A stretch of 64,000 bases of DNA from Streptomyces davaonensis JCM 4913 (lineage in GTDB: Bacteria > Actinomycetota > Actinomycetes > Streptomycetales > Streptomycetaceae): NCBI RefSeq assembly GCF_000349325.1, contig NC_020504.1, positions 1,426,001-1,490,000 of the forward strand, in the 5' to 3' direction. The notes under the pieces are model-generated. The model worked only from the letters and a program-made list of their open reading frames with translations. It had not been told where the DNA came from and did no database searches. A program made the position numbers and the translations under genes. Shown here one piece after another: positions 8,818 to 18,064 of the stretch (positions within the stretch are counted from its first letter, which is position 1; the number at the start of each line of letters is the position of its first letter).

Positions 8818-9835
8818 GTGACCCTGTCGGGGGTTCAGAGGAGACTCCTGACAATGATCGCCGCCTCAGTCGGCGCTCTCGTCGACACCGCGCTGCTCGG
8901 CAACCACGCCACCGCCACACTCGCGGCCTTCGCCGTCGCCATGGCCGTATTCAGCCCCGCTACCGCCACAGTGGCGGGGGCACTGCGCGGCGTGATGCCG
9001 TTCATCACACCAAGCAAGGAGGATCCTGACCGCCTTCTGCCCGTGGTGCGCAGCGGGACCTGGCTGGCGATTACCGTCGGTGCCATCGCCGCAGCGGCGG
9101 TCGCGTCCGTTCCGCTGATCGGCCGCGCGGCCGGGATTCCCCGCACCACCCTCGACAGGAGTTGGTGATGCGGGCCGGACTTATCGGCACCGCCGCATCC
9201 ACCACGCTGTCCGTCCTCCTCGTAGGTGGCCCCGGCCCGCTGCCGAGCTACGGCCTTACCGGGGCAGGCATCGCCATGCTGACCTCCAGCGTGATCAGCG
9301 CTTGCGTCAACCAGGTAGCCATCCGCCGCTCTACGCTGCTCATCGGCCGCTCGTTGTGTCCGGGCCGGCCTAATGTGAAGCAGGTCTGGACCTTGGGCAC
9401 CGTGGGGATTCCACTGGCCGGCACAGTACTCGTCAAGTTCGCTGTCCTGGGCGTATTGACCTTCGCGGCGGCCAGGATCGGGACGGACAGCGCCGAAGCG
9501 TGACAGCCGGCGTATACGGCGCACCGTTCGGGCAGGAACGGGGCTGGCACTGGGCGCGGTGGGGTTCATCGGGGGCAATGGTGATCCTGTTCAGTTCCTG
9601 GGTTGTTCCGATATTCACCCAGGATGTTGATGTACGGCCACAGATCACAGGTCTCCTGCCACTGGTGCTGACTGTGGTCGTCACCGACGCGCTACAGGCG
9701 GTCCTCGGATTCGGCCTCAAGCGCACTGTGCCGAGTTTCGTGTCGACCCTCGTCTGTGCTGCACTGTGGACGGCTCTCGCCCTGGCCAATCTTCTCCAGG
9801 CAGTGAGCAAGGCCTACTCCTTTCACCGACACCCG
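8818..9835 (+). pseudogene. Decayed MATE-family efflux transporter
   Basis: Three successive frames contain parts of one multidrug and toxin extrusion protein. 8818-9168 gives VDTALLGNHATATLAAFAVA and later transmembrane sequence; 9162-9503 gives IGTAASTTLSVLLVGG, GLTGAGIAML and GIPLAGTVLVK; 9500-9835 gives PLVLTVVVTDALQAVLGFGL. Together about 330 residues remain of the usual 440 or more, with at least two frameshifts and missing blocks. The VDTALLGN-type opening is characteristic of MATE helix 2. Non-functional. Confidence 0.7.
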
Positions 9836-10173
9836 CGAATACGCACCAACCGCCAGGTGAGAGAAGCGCCAGCCCTTCGGCAGCAGTCGACTTCCGCGAC
9901 GACGAACGCGCACGGTCGACGACAGGACGTGGGGACCGCTGCACCTCCAGCTCTCCGACCTGACGACCGTACGACCCACCGCGCCGGCCAGGGGCAGGCG
10001 CATCCGCCGGTGACGTAAGGGCGAGCCATTAACCCATTCGCCCGTAAAAAAGGCATATGCCAGTGGCCTCCACTAGCGTCCAGTACTGGGTAACCGACCG
10101 CCTGTTCACCTGGCGTCCAAATGTCCCAGGGACAGGACTCGTCCCCCATCCACCTCCCCCTACTGGAGTCGCC

Positions 10174-11022
10174 ATGCCCATGCTCCTGATCCAAGGCTCA
10201 TTCCATGTCAAGAACACTCAGCCCGACGGAGACACCGTCCACTTCGTCGCGGACAACCTGGACGACTGGTCACTCGTCGGCGGCAAGAACCCCGTACAGC
10301 TCACCGGCGCCGACCACGCAAAGCTGCGGCTGGAGGGCATCGATGCCCTGGAAACCCACTACCACGGGGAGCACCAGCCACTGAAGCACGGCCACGCGGC
10401 CGCGGACGAGCTGCTCAAGTGGCTCGGCTTCACCAACGTGCAGCGCGACGCGAACGAATCCGTCACCGCCTCGACGCCCGCCAGCACACCCGGCTACATC
10501 CTCACCCGAGGTGCCGACCTGTTCGGTCGTGTCATCGCCCTCGTCGGCCGGGGCTCCCCTCCCGGAACAAGCGGGACGGAGATCAGCGTCGGCGTGCCCG
10601 AGCTGAAGAAGACGGCCAACCATCACCTGGCGTCGGTGGGGCTGGTGTACCCCACCTTCTACCGAAGCCTGTTCAAGGACCTGCGCGTCGAACTGACCCA
10701 AGTGGCCCAGCAGGCACAGACGGCCGGCAAGGGACTGTGGCCCGACGACGTGACCACATCCGGAGTGAAGATCACCGGCCTGTCCTCGATCACCGATGAC
10801 GCGGTGATCGTGCCCAAGCTGTTCCGGCGGCTGGTGGACTACCTCAAGCTCGACATGTCGCTCACCTGCTTCCCCGCGTATCTCGCCGGCAAGGAGGACC
10901 TCGTCACGGTCCTGTCCACCGGTGAGCGTTTCAGCGGCATGCACAACGTCGTCGAGATCACCAACAGCAACACCCTCCGCATGACGCACCCGATCCACGA
11001 TCTGCTCTTCGACGAGAAGTGA
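10174..11022 (+). CDS. Staphylococcal-nuclease-like (SNase) domain protein
   Basis: 282 residues from ATG 10174, preceded by TGGAG; the open frame extends upstream without support. The N-terminal 190 residues have the thermonuclease pattern: DGDTVHF metal-binding strand, LRLEGIDALETH (Arg and the Asp-x-x-Glu of the active site) and GRVIALV carrying the second catalytic arginine position. The C-terminal 90 residues are extra to the usual fold and unassigned. There is no signal peptide, unlike secreted nucleases, so it probably acts in the cytoplasm. It would be a calcium-dependent phosphodiesterase if active; the substrate is unknown. Confidence 0.7.
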   Translation: MPMLLIQGSFHVKNTQPDGDTVHFVADNLDDWSLVGGKNPVQLTGADHAKLRLEGIDALETHYHGEHQPLKHGHAAADELLKWLGFTNVQRDANESVTASTPASTPGYILTRGADLFGRVIALVGRGSPPGTSGTEISVGVPELKKTANHHLASVGLVYPTFYRSLFKDLRVELTQVAQQAQTAGKGLWPDDVTTSGVKITGLSSITDDAVIVPKLFRRLVDYLKLDMSLTCFPAYLAGKEDLVTVLSTGERFSGMHNVVEITNSNTLRMTHPIHDLLFDEK

Positions 11023-11284
11023 AGAAGCTCCCGCGGTGATCGTCGCGGCGGGGCTCCTCGGCTGATCGCCGGCGCGCCTCGCACCGCGGTCGCTGCGCCC
11101 GGCCGCCGCCCACCCCCCTCCCCCGAATTCGTCGCACACCTGGTGGAGGAGGAGCTGCTCGGCCGGTCCCGGGGCGCTGGAGGTCCATCGGCATTGGCGG
11201 CGCCGCATGGTCCTCCAGCGGGTGCTCGAACAGCTACTTCAGGTCCTCCCTGACTACGGCTGTGTCACCTTCGGTCAGGACAGC

Positions 11285-12670
11285 TCATGCCCACGCCCCC
11301 ACCGGCACGAACGAGCTGTCCTGCCGGAACAGGTCCGTCCCGTCCGACCGTTCCACCCGGAGTTGGTAGCCGTAGTGCCGCAGGTAATACCCCGGGTAGT
11401 TGTACGACTCGAAGCGCAGTGAGCCCGTTGCCGAACCGGTGCGGGCGATGAACGTCGCGTCCCGCGCGAACGTCGTCGTGCCGTTGTTGGCGTCGAATCG
11501 AGCGCGGAAGTCGTAGTGGCGCAGGTAGTTGCCGGATGCGTCGCGGAAGGAGTGGCCGTTGGCGTCGGCCAGGCCCGCGGTGACCGTGAAGGACGACGCC
11601 TGCTTCTCGGCGGCCGTGCTGGAGGCGGTCACCACCGGGAGGTTCAGCAGGGACGACTGCTGCTGCCAGTAGCGGGTCGGGTAGTTGGCCGACTGGAAGG
11701 AGCGGGTCACGTTGCGGGCCAGAGTCGGGCCGCCTGTCACCGTCTCCTTGACCACCGTGAAGTGGCGGGCCGTACCCGAGATCGACGGGAGTGCCGTCGG
11801 CGCCGACCACGTCGCGAACGTGTCGTAGCTGTCGCTGTAGTAGTAGCGGCCGTCGCCGTAGCCGTCGAAGAACAGGCGCCAGGCGCCGTTGTCGAGTTGG
11901 ATCAGGGCCGGGCCCTCGCGGTAGCTGCCCCAGCCCGCCCAGTTGCCGGTCCGGGAGATCGTGTACGGGCCCGTCAGGCTCGTCGCCGTGCCGTACTCGA
12001 TGTACTTCGTCGTCTCGTTCTTGGTGAAGGCGTGGTACGTCGAGCCGATCTTCACCAGGAACGTGTCTATGTGGTTCGCGCCGATGCCGGACAGGGCCAC
12101 CGGTGAACTCCACGCCGTCAGCGCGGAGTTCGTGGCCCGCAGCAGATACGGCGTGAAGATCCACTCGTCGTTCGTCGTCGAGCAGGACACGATGACGTTC
12201 ACGCTGCCGTCGCTGTCGACGAAGAACTCCGGTGCCCAGGCGCGGGAGAGGTTCGTGATCGGGACCGGATAGTCGTAGAGGAACGTCCAGTTGACGCGGT
12301 CCGCGCTGCGGGCGAAGCCGATCGTCGTGCTGGTGTCCTGCCACGTGTGGGTCGTGTACGTGGCGTAGTAGTAGCCGTTGGAGTGTTTGATGACGCTCGC
12401 GTCTCGGATGCGGTTCGCGGGCGGGGTGTAGGCGGAGGCGCGCAGCAGGCGGAAGTCGGTGGCGTCGTCGGACTGGTAGACGTTCACGGTGCCGTCGTTG
12501 CTGTTGAGGAACGGCACGATCGTGTACCGGGTGGCGGAGCCGCTCGGCGGGGCGGCGGCGAGGGCCGTGCCGAGCAGTCCGGGGGTTTGGGACAGGAGCA
12601 GCGCGGAGGCGGGTGCGGCGGCCATCGCGCGCAGCAGCGTGCGACGGGACGGGGCGGGCTGGGGGGTCAT
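11285..12670 (-). CDS. Tat-exported GH43-like glycosidase with AbfB (CBM42) domain
   Basis: 461 residues from ATG 12670 (GGGAGA upstream). The N-terminus has a twin-arginine signal (SRRTLLRAM) followed by a hydrophobic stretch and ALAAA, so it is secreted folded. Residues about 45-310 form a five-bladed-propeller-like domain with RDASVIKHSNGYYYATYT, RAWAPEFFVDSDG and YREGPALIQL motifs typical of GH43-type arabinan/xylan enzymes. Residues about 320-461 are an arabinofuranose-binding AbfB domain with repeated SFQSANYP / SLRFESYNYPGYYLRHY units. Likely role: hydrolysis of arabinose-containing plant polysaccharide. A palindrome at 12706 lies just upstream. Confidence 0.85.
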   Translation of the reverse strand: MTPQPAPSRRTLLRAMAAAPASALLLSQTPGLLGTALAAAPPSGSATRYTIVPFLNSNDGTVNVYQSDDATDFRLLRASAYTPPANRIRDASVIKHSNGYYYATYTTHTWQDTSTTIGFARSADRVNWTFLYDYPVPITNLSRAWAPEFFVDSDGSVNVIVSCSTTNDEWIFTPYLLRATNSALTAWSSPVALSGIGANHIDTFLVKIGSTYHAFTKNETTKYIEYGTATSLTGPYTISRTGNWAGWGSYREGPALIQLDNGAWRLFFDGYGDGRYYYSDSYDTFATWSAPTALPSISGTARHFTVVKETVTGGPTLARNVTRSFQSANYPTRYWQQQSSLLNLPVVTASSTAAEKQASSFTVTAGLADANGHSFRDASGNYLRHYDFRARFDANNGTTTFARDATFIARTGSATGSLRFESYNYPGYYLRHYGYQLRVERSDGTDLFRQDSSFVPVGAWA

Positions 12671-12705
12671 GGGCGGCTCTCCCTCTGACACGTTCACACC
12701 GATCG

Positions 12706-12721
12706 GTTCGGAATATCGAAC
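12706..12721. promoter_or_regulatory. Palindrome GTTCGGAATATCGAAC upstream of the GH43 gene
   Basis: Perfect five-base arms GTTCG/CGAAC around GAATAT, 36 bases upstream of the GH43 start codon. The position and AT-rich centre suit a sugar-responsive repressor operator (LacI or GntR class). No such regulator gene is in the window. Confidence 0.4.
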
Positions 12722-12846
12722 TTGGTTCGGCAAATCGGTCAGAAGTTAGAGGTGAGGCGGGAGAGCGTCAATGGTTCGCGCAAGGGTGCTACGGCCACTC
12801 AATTCCGGCTGGCACCGAGGACGTTCCGTCGCGGCCCGACAGAGGT

Positions 12847-12858
12847 TACTGTTCAGTA
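12847..12858. promoter_or_regulatory. Short palindrome TACTGTTCAGTA before the amidase gene
   Basis: Perfect TACTG/CAGTA arms, 27 bases upstream of the amidase start codon and just ahead of its ribosome binding site. Such sites are typical of TetR-like operators or promoter-overlapping elements. Short enough that chance cannot be excluded. Confidence 0.3.
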
Positions 12859-12885
12859 GACAGGGTCGTCCCCGGAGGTGTCCGT

Positions 12886-14310
12886 ATGACGTTCGACCGT
12901 TCCGCAGGGCTGGCGGAGTCCGCCCGCGCGCTGGCCGACGGCGAGGTGACGTCCCGGGCGCTGGTGGAGCGGGCGCTGGCGCGCATCGAGGCGACCCAGG
13001 GCACCGTCAACGCCTTCCGGGTCGTCCGAGCCGAGGCGGCGCTCGCCGAGGCGGACGCGGCGGACAAGGAACTCGCCGCCGGGGTACGGCTGCCGCTGCT
13101 CGGGGTGCCGGTGGCCGTCAAGGACGACATGGACGTCGCCGGGGAGCCCACCGCCTTCGGCTGCCGCGGAGAGTACCCGCCGGTCGGCGAGGACGGCGAG
13201 GCGGTACGGCGGCTGCGCGCGGCCGGGGCCGTGATCGTCGGCAAGACCAACACCTGCGAACTGGGCCAGTGGCCGTTCACCGAGGGCCCGGCCTTCGGCG
13301 ACACCCGCAACCCCTGGCACCCCGAGCACACCCCGGGCGGCTCCTCCGGCGGTTCGGCCGCCGCGGTCGCCGCCGGTCTGGTGCCCGCCGCCCTCGGCTC
13401 GGACGGCGCCGGATCGGTACGGATCCCGGCCTCCTGGACCAATCTGGTCGGCATCAAGCCGCAGCGGGGCCGGATCTCGACCTGGCCACGCGGCGAGTCC
13501 TTCCAGGGCATCACCGTCAACGGCACCCTGGCCCGTACCGTCGCGGACGCGGCGCTGCTGCTCGACGCCGCAGCCGGGAACCACGAGCGGGACCCACACC
13601 GTCCGCCGGCCGTCGACGCCTCGGCCGCGGCCACACGCGAACCCGGGCGCCTGCGCATCGCGCTCTCCCTCAAGCCGCCCTTCACCGCGCTGCCCGCGCG
13701 CCTCCAGCCGGAAGTGCGCGCGAAGGTCGTCGAACTCGCCGAGAAACTGGCCGCGTTGGGGCACACCGTCGAGGAGGCCGATCCGCCGTACGGGCAGATC
13801 GGGCTGACCTTCGTGCCCCGGGCGACCGTCGGAATCTCCGAGTGGGTGACCGACTCGCCCTTCCCGGCCCTCCTCGACCGGCGCACCCTGGACGCCGCCC
13901 GCCTCGGCAAGCTCCTTGGCGGGGCACCCCTGCGGGCGGCCCGGCGCGCCGAGGCGGTCCTGCACCGCCGTATCGGCAGGTTCTTCGAGTCGTACGACGT
14001 GATGCTCGCGCCGACAACGGCCGCTCCCCCACCGCGGATCGGCGCGATGCTGGGCCTCAGCGGCTTCGCCACCGACCGCGCGATGATCGCCGCCTGTCCG
14101 TTCGCCTGGCCGTGGAACGTGCTCGGCTGGCCCGGCGTCAACGTCCCCGCCGGATTCGTCAACGGCGGCCTGCCGGTCGGCGCCCAGCTGCTGGGCCCGT
14201 CCCACAGCGAGCCCCTGCTGGTGTCGCTCGCCGCCCAGTTGGAGTCGGAGCTTCGCTGGCACGAGGCATGGCCACCGGAGGCGGTCACCTCGAACGCCCC
14301 GGCCGCTTAG
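12886..14310 (+). CDS. Amidase-signature-family hydrolase
   Basis: 474 residues from ATG 12886 with a perfect GGAGG six bases upstream; the much longer open frame upstream is unsupported. The amidase-signature Ser-cisSer-Lys triad is complete: catalytic Lys in PVAVKDDMDV, cis-Ser in GGSSGGSAAAVAAG and the nucleophile Ser in SDGAGSVRIPAS. The family hydrolyses carboxamides, releasing ammonia or an amine. The substrate is unknown; the absence of GatB/GatC neighbours and the divergence from GatA make tRNA amidation unlikely. It is divergent from the GH43 gene. Confidence 0.85.
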   Translation: MTFDRSAGLAESARALADGEVTSRALVERALARIEATQGTVNAFRVVRAEAALAEADAADKELAAGVRLPLLGVPVAVKDDMDVAGEPTAFGCRGEYPPVGEDGEAVRRLRAAGAVIVGKTNTCELGQWPFTEGPAFGDTRNPWHPEHTPGGSSGGSAAAVAAGLVPAALGSDGAGSVRIPASWTNLVGIKPQRGRISTWPRGESFQGITVNGTLARTVADAALLLDAAAGNHERDPHRPPAVDASAAATREPGRLRIALSLKPPFTALPARLQPEVRAKVVELAEKLAALGHTVEEADPPYGQIGLTFVPRATVGISEWVTDSPFPALLDRRTLDAARLGKLLGGAPLRAARRAEAVLHRRIGRFFESYDVMLAPTTAAPPPRIGAMLGLSGFATDRAMIAACPFAWPWNVLGWPGVNVPAGFVNGGLPVGAQLLGPSHSEPLLVSLAAQLESELRWHEAWPPEAVTSNAPAA

Positions 14311-14347
14311 CAGCCCGTTGTCAGTGGTGTGCGCTTCACTGTGTGTC

Positions 14348-15142
14348 ATGGAGCTCACGCAAGCGAACGTCCACGACCTGCTGGCGCAACTCGGGCCGCG
14401 GGACGGGTACATGTACCTGCCCGTCGACCTGGACCCGCAGGACATGACCGACCTGCTCGCCGACAGGTACGGGGCCCCGCGCACCCTCGTCCTCGACGGC
14501 TTCACCGATCCGACGCTCGACGAGTCCAGTGGCGCGGCCCTCCTCCTGCCCTTCGAGGAACGGGCCGTGACGATACGGGCGTGGGCGTACGGGAACCGGT
14601 GGGTCGGCACGGGTACGGCACGGGACGGCGAAGACATCGTGCGGCCGGTGCTGGTGGTCGCCCACCGGGAGATGCCCGAACCGTTGGCGGTCGCTGCGGA
14701 CGAGGACGTCGACTGGATGGAGCGGCTCATACGGATCACCGGCTGGACGGACCCTGATCGGCGGCCGGACGTGGACTGGGCGGAAATGGAGTCGCGGCTG
14801 GGCACCGCGCTGCCGAGGGACTACAAGCGCATGGTCGAGACGTTCGGCGAGGGCGCCTTCGACGGATTCCTGACTCTGCACCAGGAGCCGTGGAGGGGGC
14901 GCGGGGAGGACGGCCTGCTCAACTGGGCAGGTACGGAGCATGAGGAGCTCTACGCATGGCGAGCCGACGGGGACGACCCCAACCACTGGCCCGTCGTGGT
15001 CCACTCCTTCGACGAGGAACTCTCCTTCGACTGCCAGGCCGCGGAGTTCGTCTGCCGCATCCTCGTCGACCCGCACCACCCGTACACGATGGCCCGATAT
15101 TTCGACACGCATTGGTTCATGAACTACGGGGAGACCGACTGA
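14348..15142 (+). CDS. SUKH (SMI1/KNR4)-domain protein
   Basis: 264 residues from ATG 14348; no ribosome binding site is evident, so translation may be leaderless. The C-terminal half, from about residue 145, has the SMI1/KNR4 pattern: W-x-x-x-E-x-x-L-G-x-x-LP-x-DYKRM followed by a Phe/Gly turn. The N-terminal half is unassigned and acidic. SUKH proteins are often immunity proteins against secreted polymorphic toxins, or unlinked housekeeping paralogues. No toxin is adjacent, but a PemK-like gene follows 25 bases later on the same strand. Confidence 0.7.
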   Translation: MELTQANVHDLLAQLGPRDGYMYLPVDLDPQDMTDLLADRYGAPRTLVLDGFTDPTLDESSGAALLLPFEERAVTIRAWAYGNRWVGTGTARDGEDIVRPVLVVAHREMPEPLAVAADEDVDWMERLIRITGWTDPDRRPDVDWAEMESRLGTALPRDYKRMVETFGEGAFDGFLTLHQEPWRGRGEDGLLNWAGTEHEELYAWRADGDDPNHWPVVVHSFDEELSFDCQAAEFVCRILVDPHHPYTMARYFDTHWFMNYGETD

Positions 15143-15167
15143 CCGACATGCGGCGCCAGGCTCTAAC

Positions 15168-15623
15168 GTGATCCCCGTGACTGCGTCCACTGAAGAGAAC
15201 ATCCCGGGCCGCCAAGGCCCCCACGCCACCATCGAGGCCGACCCCCGCAAGGTGGGGCGGGTGCGCACGGAGTACTCGCCCGCGCATGACGGCGACCCGG
15301 ATCCCGGGGAGATCGTGTGGACTTGGGTGCCTTTTGAGGAGAACGACGGACGGGGCAAGGACCGGCCCGTGCTCGTCGTCGCCCGGGAGGCGGGCGGCAC
15401 CTTCCTCGCCGTGCAGCTCTCCAGCAAGCGGCATGACGCGCAGCGGGACTGGGTGCCGATCGGGAACGGGCCCTGGGACAAGTCCGGGCGGGACTCCTGG
15501 GTCGATGTCGACCGGGTGCTGCGGTTGCACGAGCGGGGCATGCGGCGCGAGGCGTGCGCGCTGGACCGGATGCGGTTCAACCTGGTCCGGAATCGACTGC
15601 GGGAGCGGTACGGCTGGAGCTGA
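15168..15623 (+). CDS. PemK/MazF-like SH3-barrel protein
   Basis: 151 residues. The core, about 45-151, reads G-E-I-V-W-T-W-V-P-F then GKDRPVLVVARE, FLAVQLSSK, and WVDVDRVLRLHE, the strand order of the PemK/MazF (CcdB-like) fold. MazF-type members are ribosome-independent mRNA interferases, but Streptomyces carries many diverged copies whose activity is untested. The usual small antitoxin gene is not visible immediately upstream; the preceding gene is a SUKH protein. The start is GTG 15168 or GTG 15177, apparently leaderless. Confidence 0.7.
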   Translation: MIPVTASTEENIPGRQGPHATIEADPRKVGRVRTEYSPAHDGDPDPGEIVWTWVPFEENDGRGKDRPVLVVAREAGGTFLAVQLSSKRHDAQRDWVPIGNGPWDKSGRDSWVDVDRVLRLHERGMRREACALDRMRFNLVRNRLRERYGWS

Positions 15624-15664
15624 CACTCCGCACACGCCACGGCTGGCCTGAGGCCCTGCGCGCT

Positions 15665-16489
15665 CTATGACTGGAGCTGCCGCTCCGGGAACGCCCGTTC
15701 GAACGCCGCTCGCGTCACCGTCCCCGGCGTGCGATCCAGGATGCCGAACACCACGTGCTCGAAGCGGCCCGCGAACCGCCCGCCCGGCCCAAGCAGCGTC
15801 CGGAACGCTCCCGCGACCTGCGCCGGGTCGTTCTGGAACACCCCGCAGCCCCAGGCGCCCAGCACCAGGCGCCGGTAGCCGTGTACCGCGGCGACCTCCA
15901 GGACGCGCTCGGCGCGGGTCGCGAGGGCGGCCGGGATGTCCGCGGCGCGCTGCGGGGTCGTACGTCGGATGACGCCTGCGTTGGGCGCCGGGGCCGTGAG
16001 GAAGCCGACCGTGTGCGGCGAGTCGAGGAGCCGTCCTCGGTCGTCGCGGAAGACGGGCACGCTCGGTGAGTGGATGACGCGGTCCGTGTAGAAGGGATCG
16101 CGGTGGGTGCGGTGGTGGTCGTAGAAGTCCCGGATCCCGACAAGGCAGGTGTAGAGCGCTGAGGCTCGGCACAGGGCCTCTTCCTGGGCCTGCGCGCCGT
16201 TCAGGTAGCCGCCGCCGGGATTGCGGGCCGAGGAGAAGTTCAGTACGGCCGTGCCGTCGCCGAGTCGGTGTGCGGCCTCCAGGCTGCTCTCGCCCGTGAC
16301 CTCGAAAGACGTGTCCACCGAAGGCGCGGAGGGGACCGGGACAGCGTCCGGCCCGTACATGTGCGTACCGCTCCGCGCGGCGTCCACGGCCGCCGCGATC
16401 GGCACCTGGCGGCCGTCGGTGGCGGTGTAGTGGCCCGCCGCCACGATCTGTTCCGTCTGCTGTGCGATGCCCCGCAGGCGCGCGCTCAT
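15665..16489 (-). CDS. TIGR02452-family macrodomain protein (PARG-like)
   Basis: 274 residues from ATG 16489 with a G-rich ribosome binding site; the open frame continues upstream through egtA as an antisense shadow. The first 120 residues match the DUF2263/PARG N-terminal region. The macrodomain follows with the diagnostic VLNFSSARNPGGGYLNGAQA segment (ADP-ribose diphosphate loop), then EEALCRASALY and the late LGAWGCGVFQNDP loop. The NPGGG...QEE arrangement is that of bacterial poly(ADP-ribose) glycohydrolases. It would remove ADP-ribose from proteins or nucleic acids. Divergent from egtA. Confidence 0.85.
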   Translation of the reverse strand: MSARLRGIAQQTEQIVAAGHYTATDGRQVPIAAAVDAARSGTHMYGPDAVPVPSAPSVDTSFEVTGESSLEAAHRLGDGTAVLNFSSARNPGGGYLNGAQAQEEALCRASALYTCLVGIRDFYDHHRTHRDPFYTDRVIHSPSVPVFRDDRGRLLDSPHTVGFLTAPAPNAGVIRRTTPQRAADIPAALATRAERVLEVAAVHGYRRLVLGAWGCGVFQNDPAQVAGAFRTLLGPGGRFAGRFEHVVFGILDRTPGTVTRAAFERAFPERQLQS

Positions 16490-16768
16490 GGCGCCACCCC
16501 CGTGAGTGCCATGAGCGCGCGCCCGGCGCGCTCCCCCGTCGTGCTCATGCACGCATCGTGGGCGATGCTCTACGGGAGGTGCAACCGAGTTTCCTGGTCC
16601 CCGAACGCCTCCGAAAACGCGCGGGAACTGGATGTGACCGATCCGGAACATCCCGGGAGGCGCCCTTGTGCCGAGCCGGTTCAGCGTCTTGGGTGGGACG
16701 AGTGTGCCTGCCCGGCCCACCCGAAATGCCGGGCCGGTGGCATGGTGGAATATCAGGAGGATCCCGAT

Positions 16769-18064
16769 ATGCCAGATTCGTCCAGCGGCTCTTCGCCGAG
16801 CGGCTGTACCAGGCCCCGCACCTCGGTCTCCGAGGCCGAGGTCGAGGCCCTGGTCCGCGGTATCTGCTTCAAGACCGGACCGCCCCGCACCATAGGTGTC
16901 GAGGTGGAATGGCTGGTCCACGAGCTGCGCAGCCCGCAGCTCCCCGTCACACCCGAACGACTCCGGGCGGCCTACGCCGCCCTGCGGACCGTGCCTCTGA
17001 GGTCGGCGCTCACCGTCGAGCCCGGTGGCCAGCTGGAGCTCAGCTCGCCGCCCGCCGCCTCCCTGACGGAGTGCATCGGTACCGTCTCCGCCGACCTCGA
17101 CGCCGTACGCGCGAGCCTTCGCGAACACGGTCTCGGACTGGTCGGCATCGGCCACGACCCGTGGCACGAACCCCGCCGCTATCTGCGCGAACCCCGCTAC
17201 GACGCCATGGAGGCCTGCCTGGACCGCAGAGGTCCGGCGGGCCGCGCCATGATGTGCACCTCGGCATCGGTCCAGGTCTGCCTGGACGCCGGCCACGAGG
17301 AGCCCGGGCCGCTCGGCCATGTGCGGCGCTGGTGGCTCGCCCATCAGCTCGGCGCGGTGCTGGTGGCCGCCTTCGCCAACTCGCCCCTCGTCGGCAACGA
17401 GCCCACCGGCTGGCGCTCCACCCGGCAGCTGCTGTGGATGGAGATCGGCGCGGGCCGGGCGGGCGCTCCCCCGCTGGACGGCGATCCGCGCGCCGCGTGG
17501 GCCCGGCATGTGCTGGACGCGCCGGTGATGTGCGTACGCCAGGACCAGGGCCCTTGGGAGGTCCCGGAGGGGCTCACCTTCCGGGAGTGGACCCGATCGG
17601 CGGTGCCCAGGCCGCCCACCGAAGAGGATCTCGGCTACCACCTGACGACCCTGTTCCCGCCGGTCCGACCGCGCGGTCATCTGGAACTGCGGATGATCGA
17701 CGCCCAGCCGGGCGAGGACGGCTGGATCGTCCCGCTCGCCGTGGCGGCCGCGTTGTTCGACGATCCGCAGGCCGCCGAGACCGCCTACCGCGCGGTCAAG
17801 CCGCTGTCCGAGCGGGCGCAGCCACTGCCCGCGCCGCACAATCCGCTGTGGACCGACGCGGCCATGCACGGCCTGAGCGATCCGGAGCTGCACGAGGCGG
17901 CGGTGATCTGCTTCGCCGCCGCGCTGGAGGCGCTGCCGAGGATGGGCGCCGCCCCCGAGGTCACGGCCGCCGTGGCCGCGTACCGGGACCGCTACATCGC
18001 CCGGGGCCGCTGTCCCGCCGACGATCTGCTCGACCGCCTGCACGGGAAGGACCGCACGCCATGA
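16769..18064 (+). CDS. egtA: Glutamate-cysteine ligase EgtA
   Basis: 431 residues. It forms gamma-glutamylcysteine, the sulfur donor for ergothioneine. A perfect AGGAGG at 16755-16760 fixes ATG 16769. The actinobacterial GCS2-type fold is seen in TIGVEVEWLV near residue 50, SALTVEPGGQLELSSPP, a GIGHDPWHEPRRYLREPRY block and MMCTSASVQVCLD, all conserved in EgtA. It starts a four-gene operon: its stop overlaps the egtB start as ATGA. Confidence 0.95.
   Translation: MPDSSSGSSPSGCTRPRTSVSEAEVEALVRGICFKTGPPRTIGVEVEWLVHELRSPQLPVTPERLRAAYAALRTVPLRSALTVEPGGQLELSSPPAASLTECIGTVSADLDAVRASLREHGLGLVGIGHDPWHEPRRYLREPRYDAMEACLDRRGPAGRAMMCTSASVQVCLDAGHEEPGPLGHVRRWWLAHQLGAVLVAAFANSPLVGNEPTGWRSTRQLLWMEIGAGRAGAPPLDGDPRAAWARHVLDAPVMCVRQDQGPWEVPEGLTFREWTRSAVPRPPTEEDLGYHLTTLFPPVRPRGHLELRMIDAQPGEDGWIVPLAVAAALFDDPQAAETAYRAVKPLSERAQPLPAPHNPLWTDAAMHGLSDPELHEAAVICFAAALEALPRMGAAPEVTAAVAAYRDRYIARGRCPADDLLDRLHGKDRTP

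Noticed and set aside
10019..10043. GGGCGA/TCGCCC hairpin after the MATE remnant as a terminator
   Set aside because: Only six paired bases with a 13-base loop, followed by an A-run rather than T-run on the plus strand.
16490..18043. N-terminal extension of the TIGR02452 frame through egtA
   Set aside because: Family homology begins at the ATG ending at 16489, with its own ribosome binding site; the extension is egtA antisense.
16462..18060. Long open frame upstream of and in frame with egtB
   Set aside because: It is the out-of-frame reading of egtA; egtB starts at the coupled ATG 18061.
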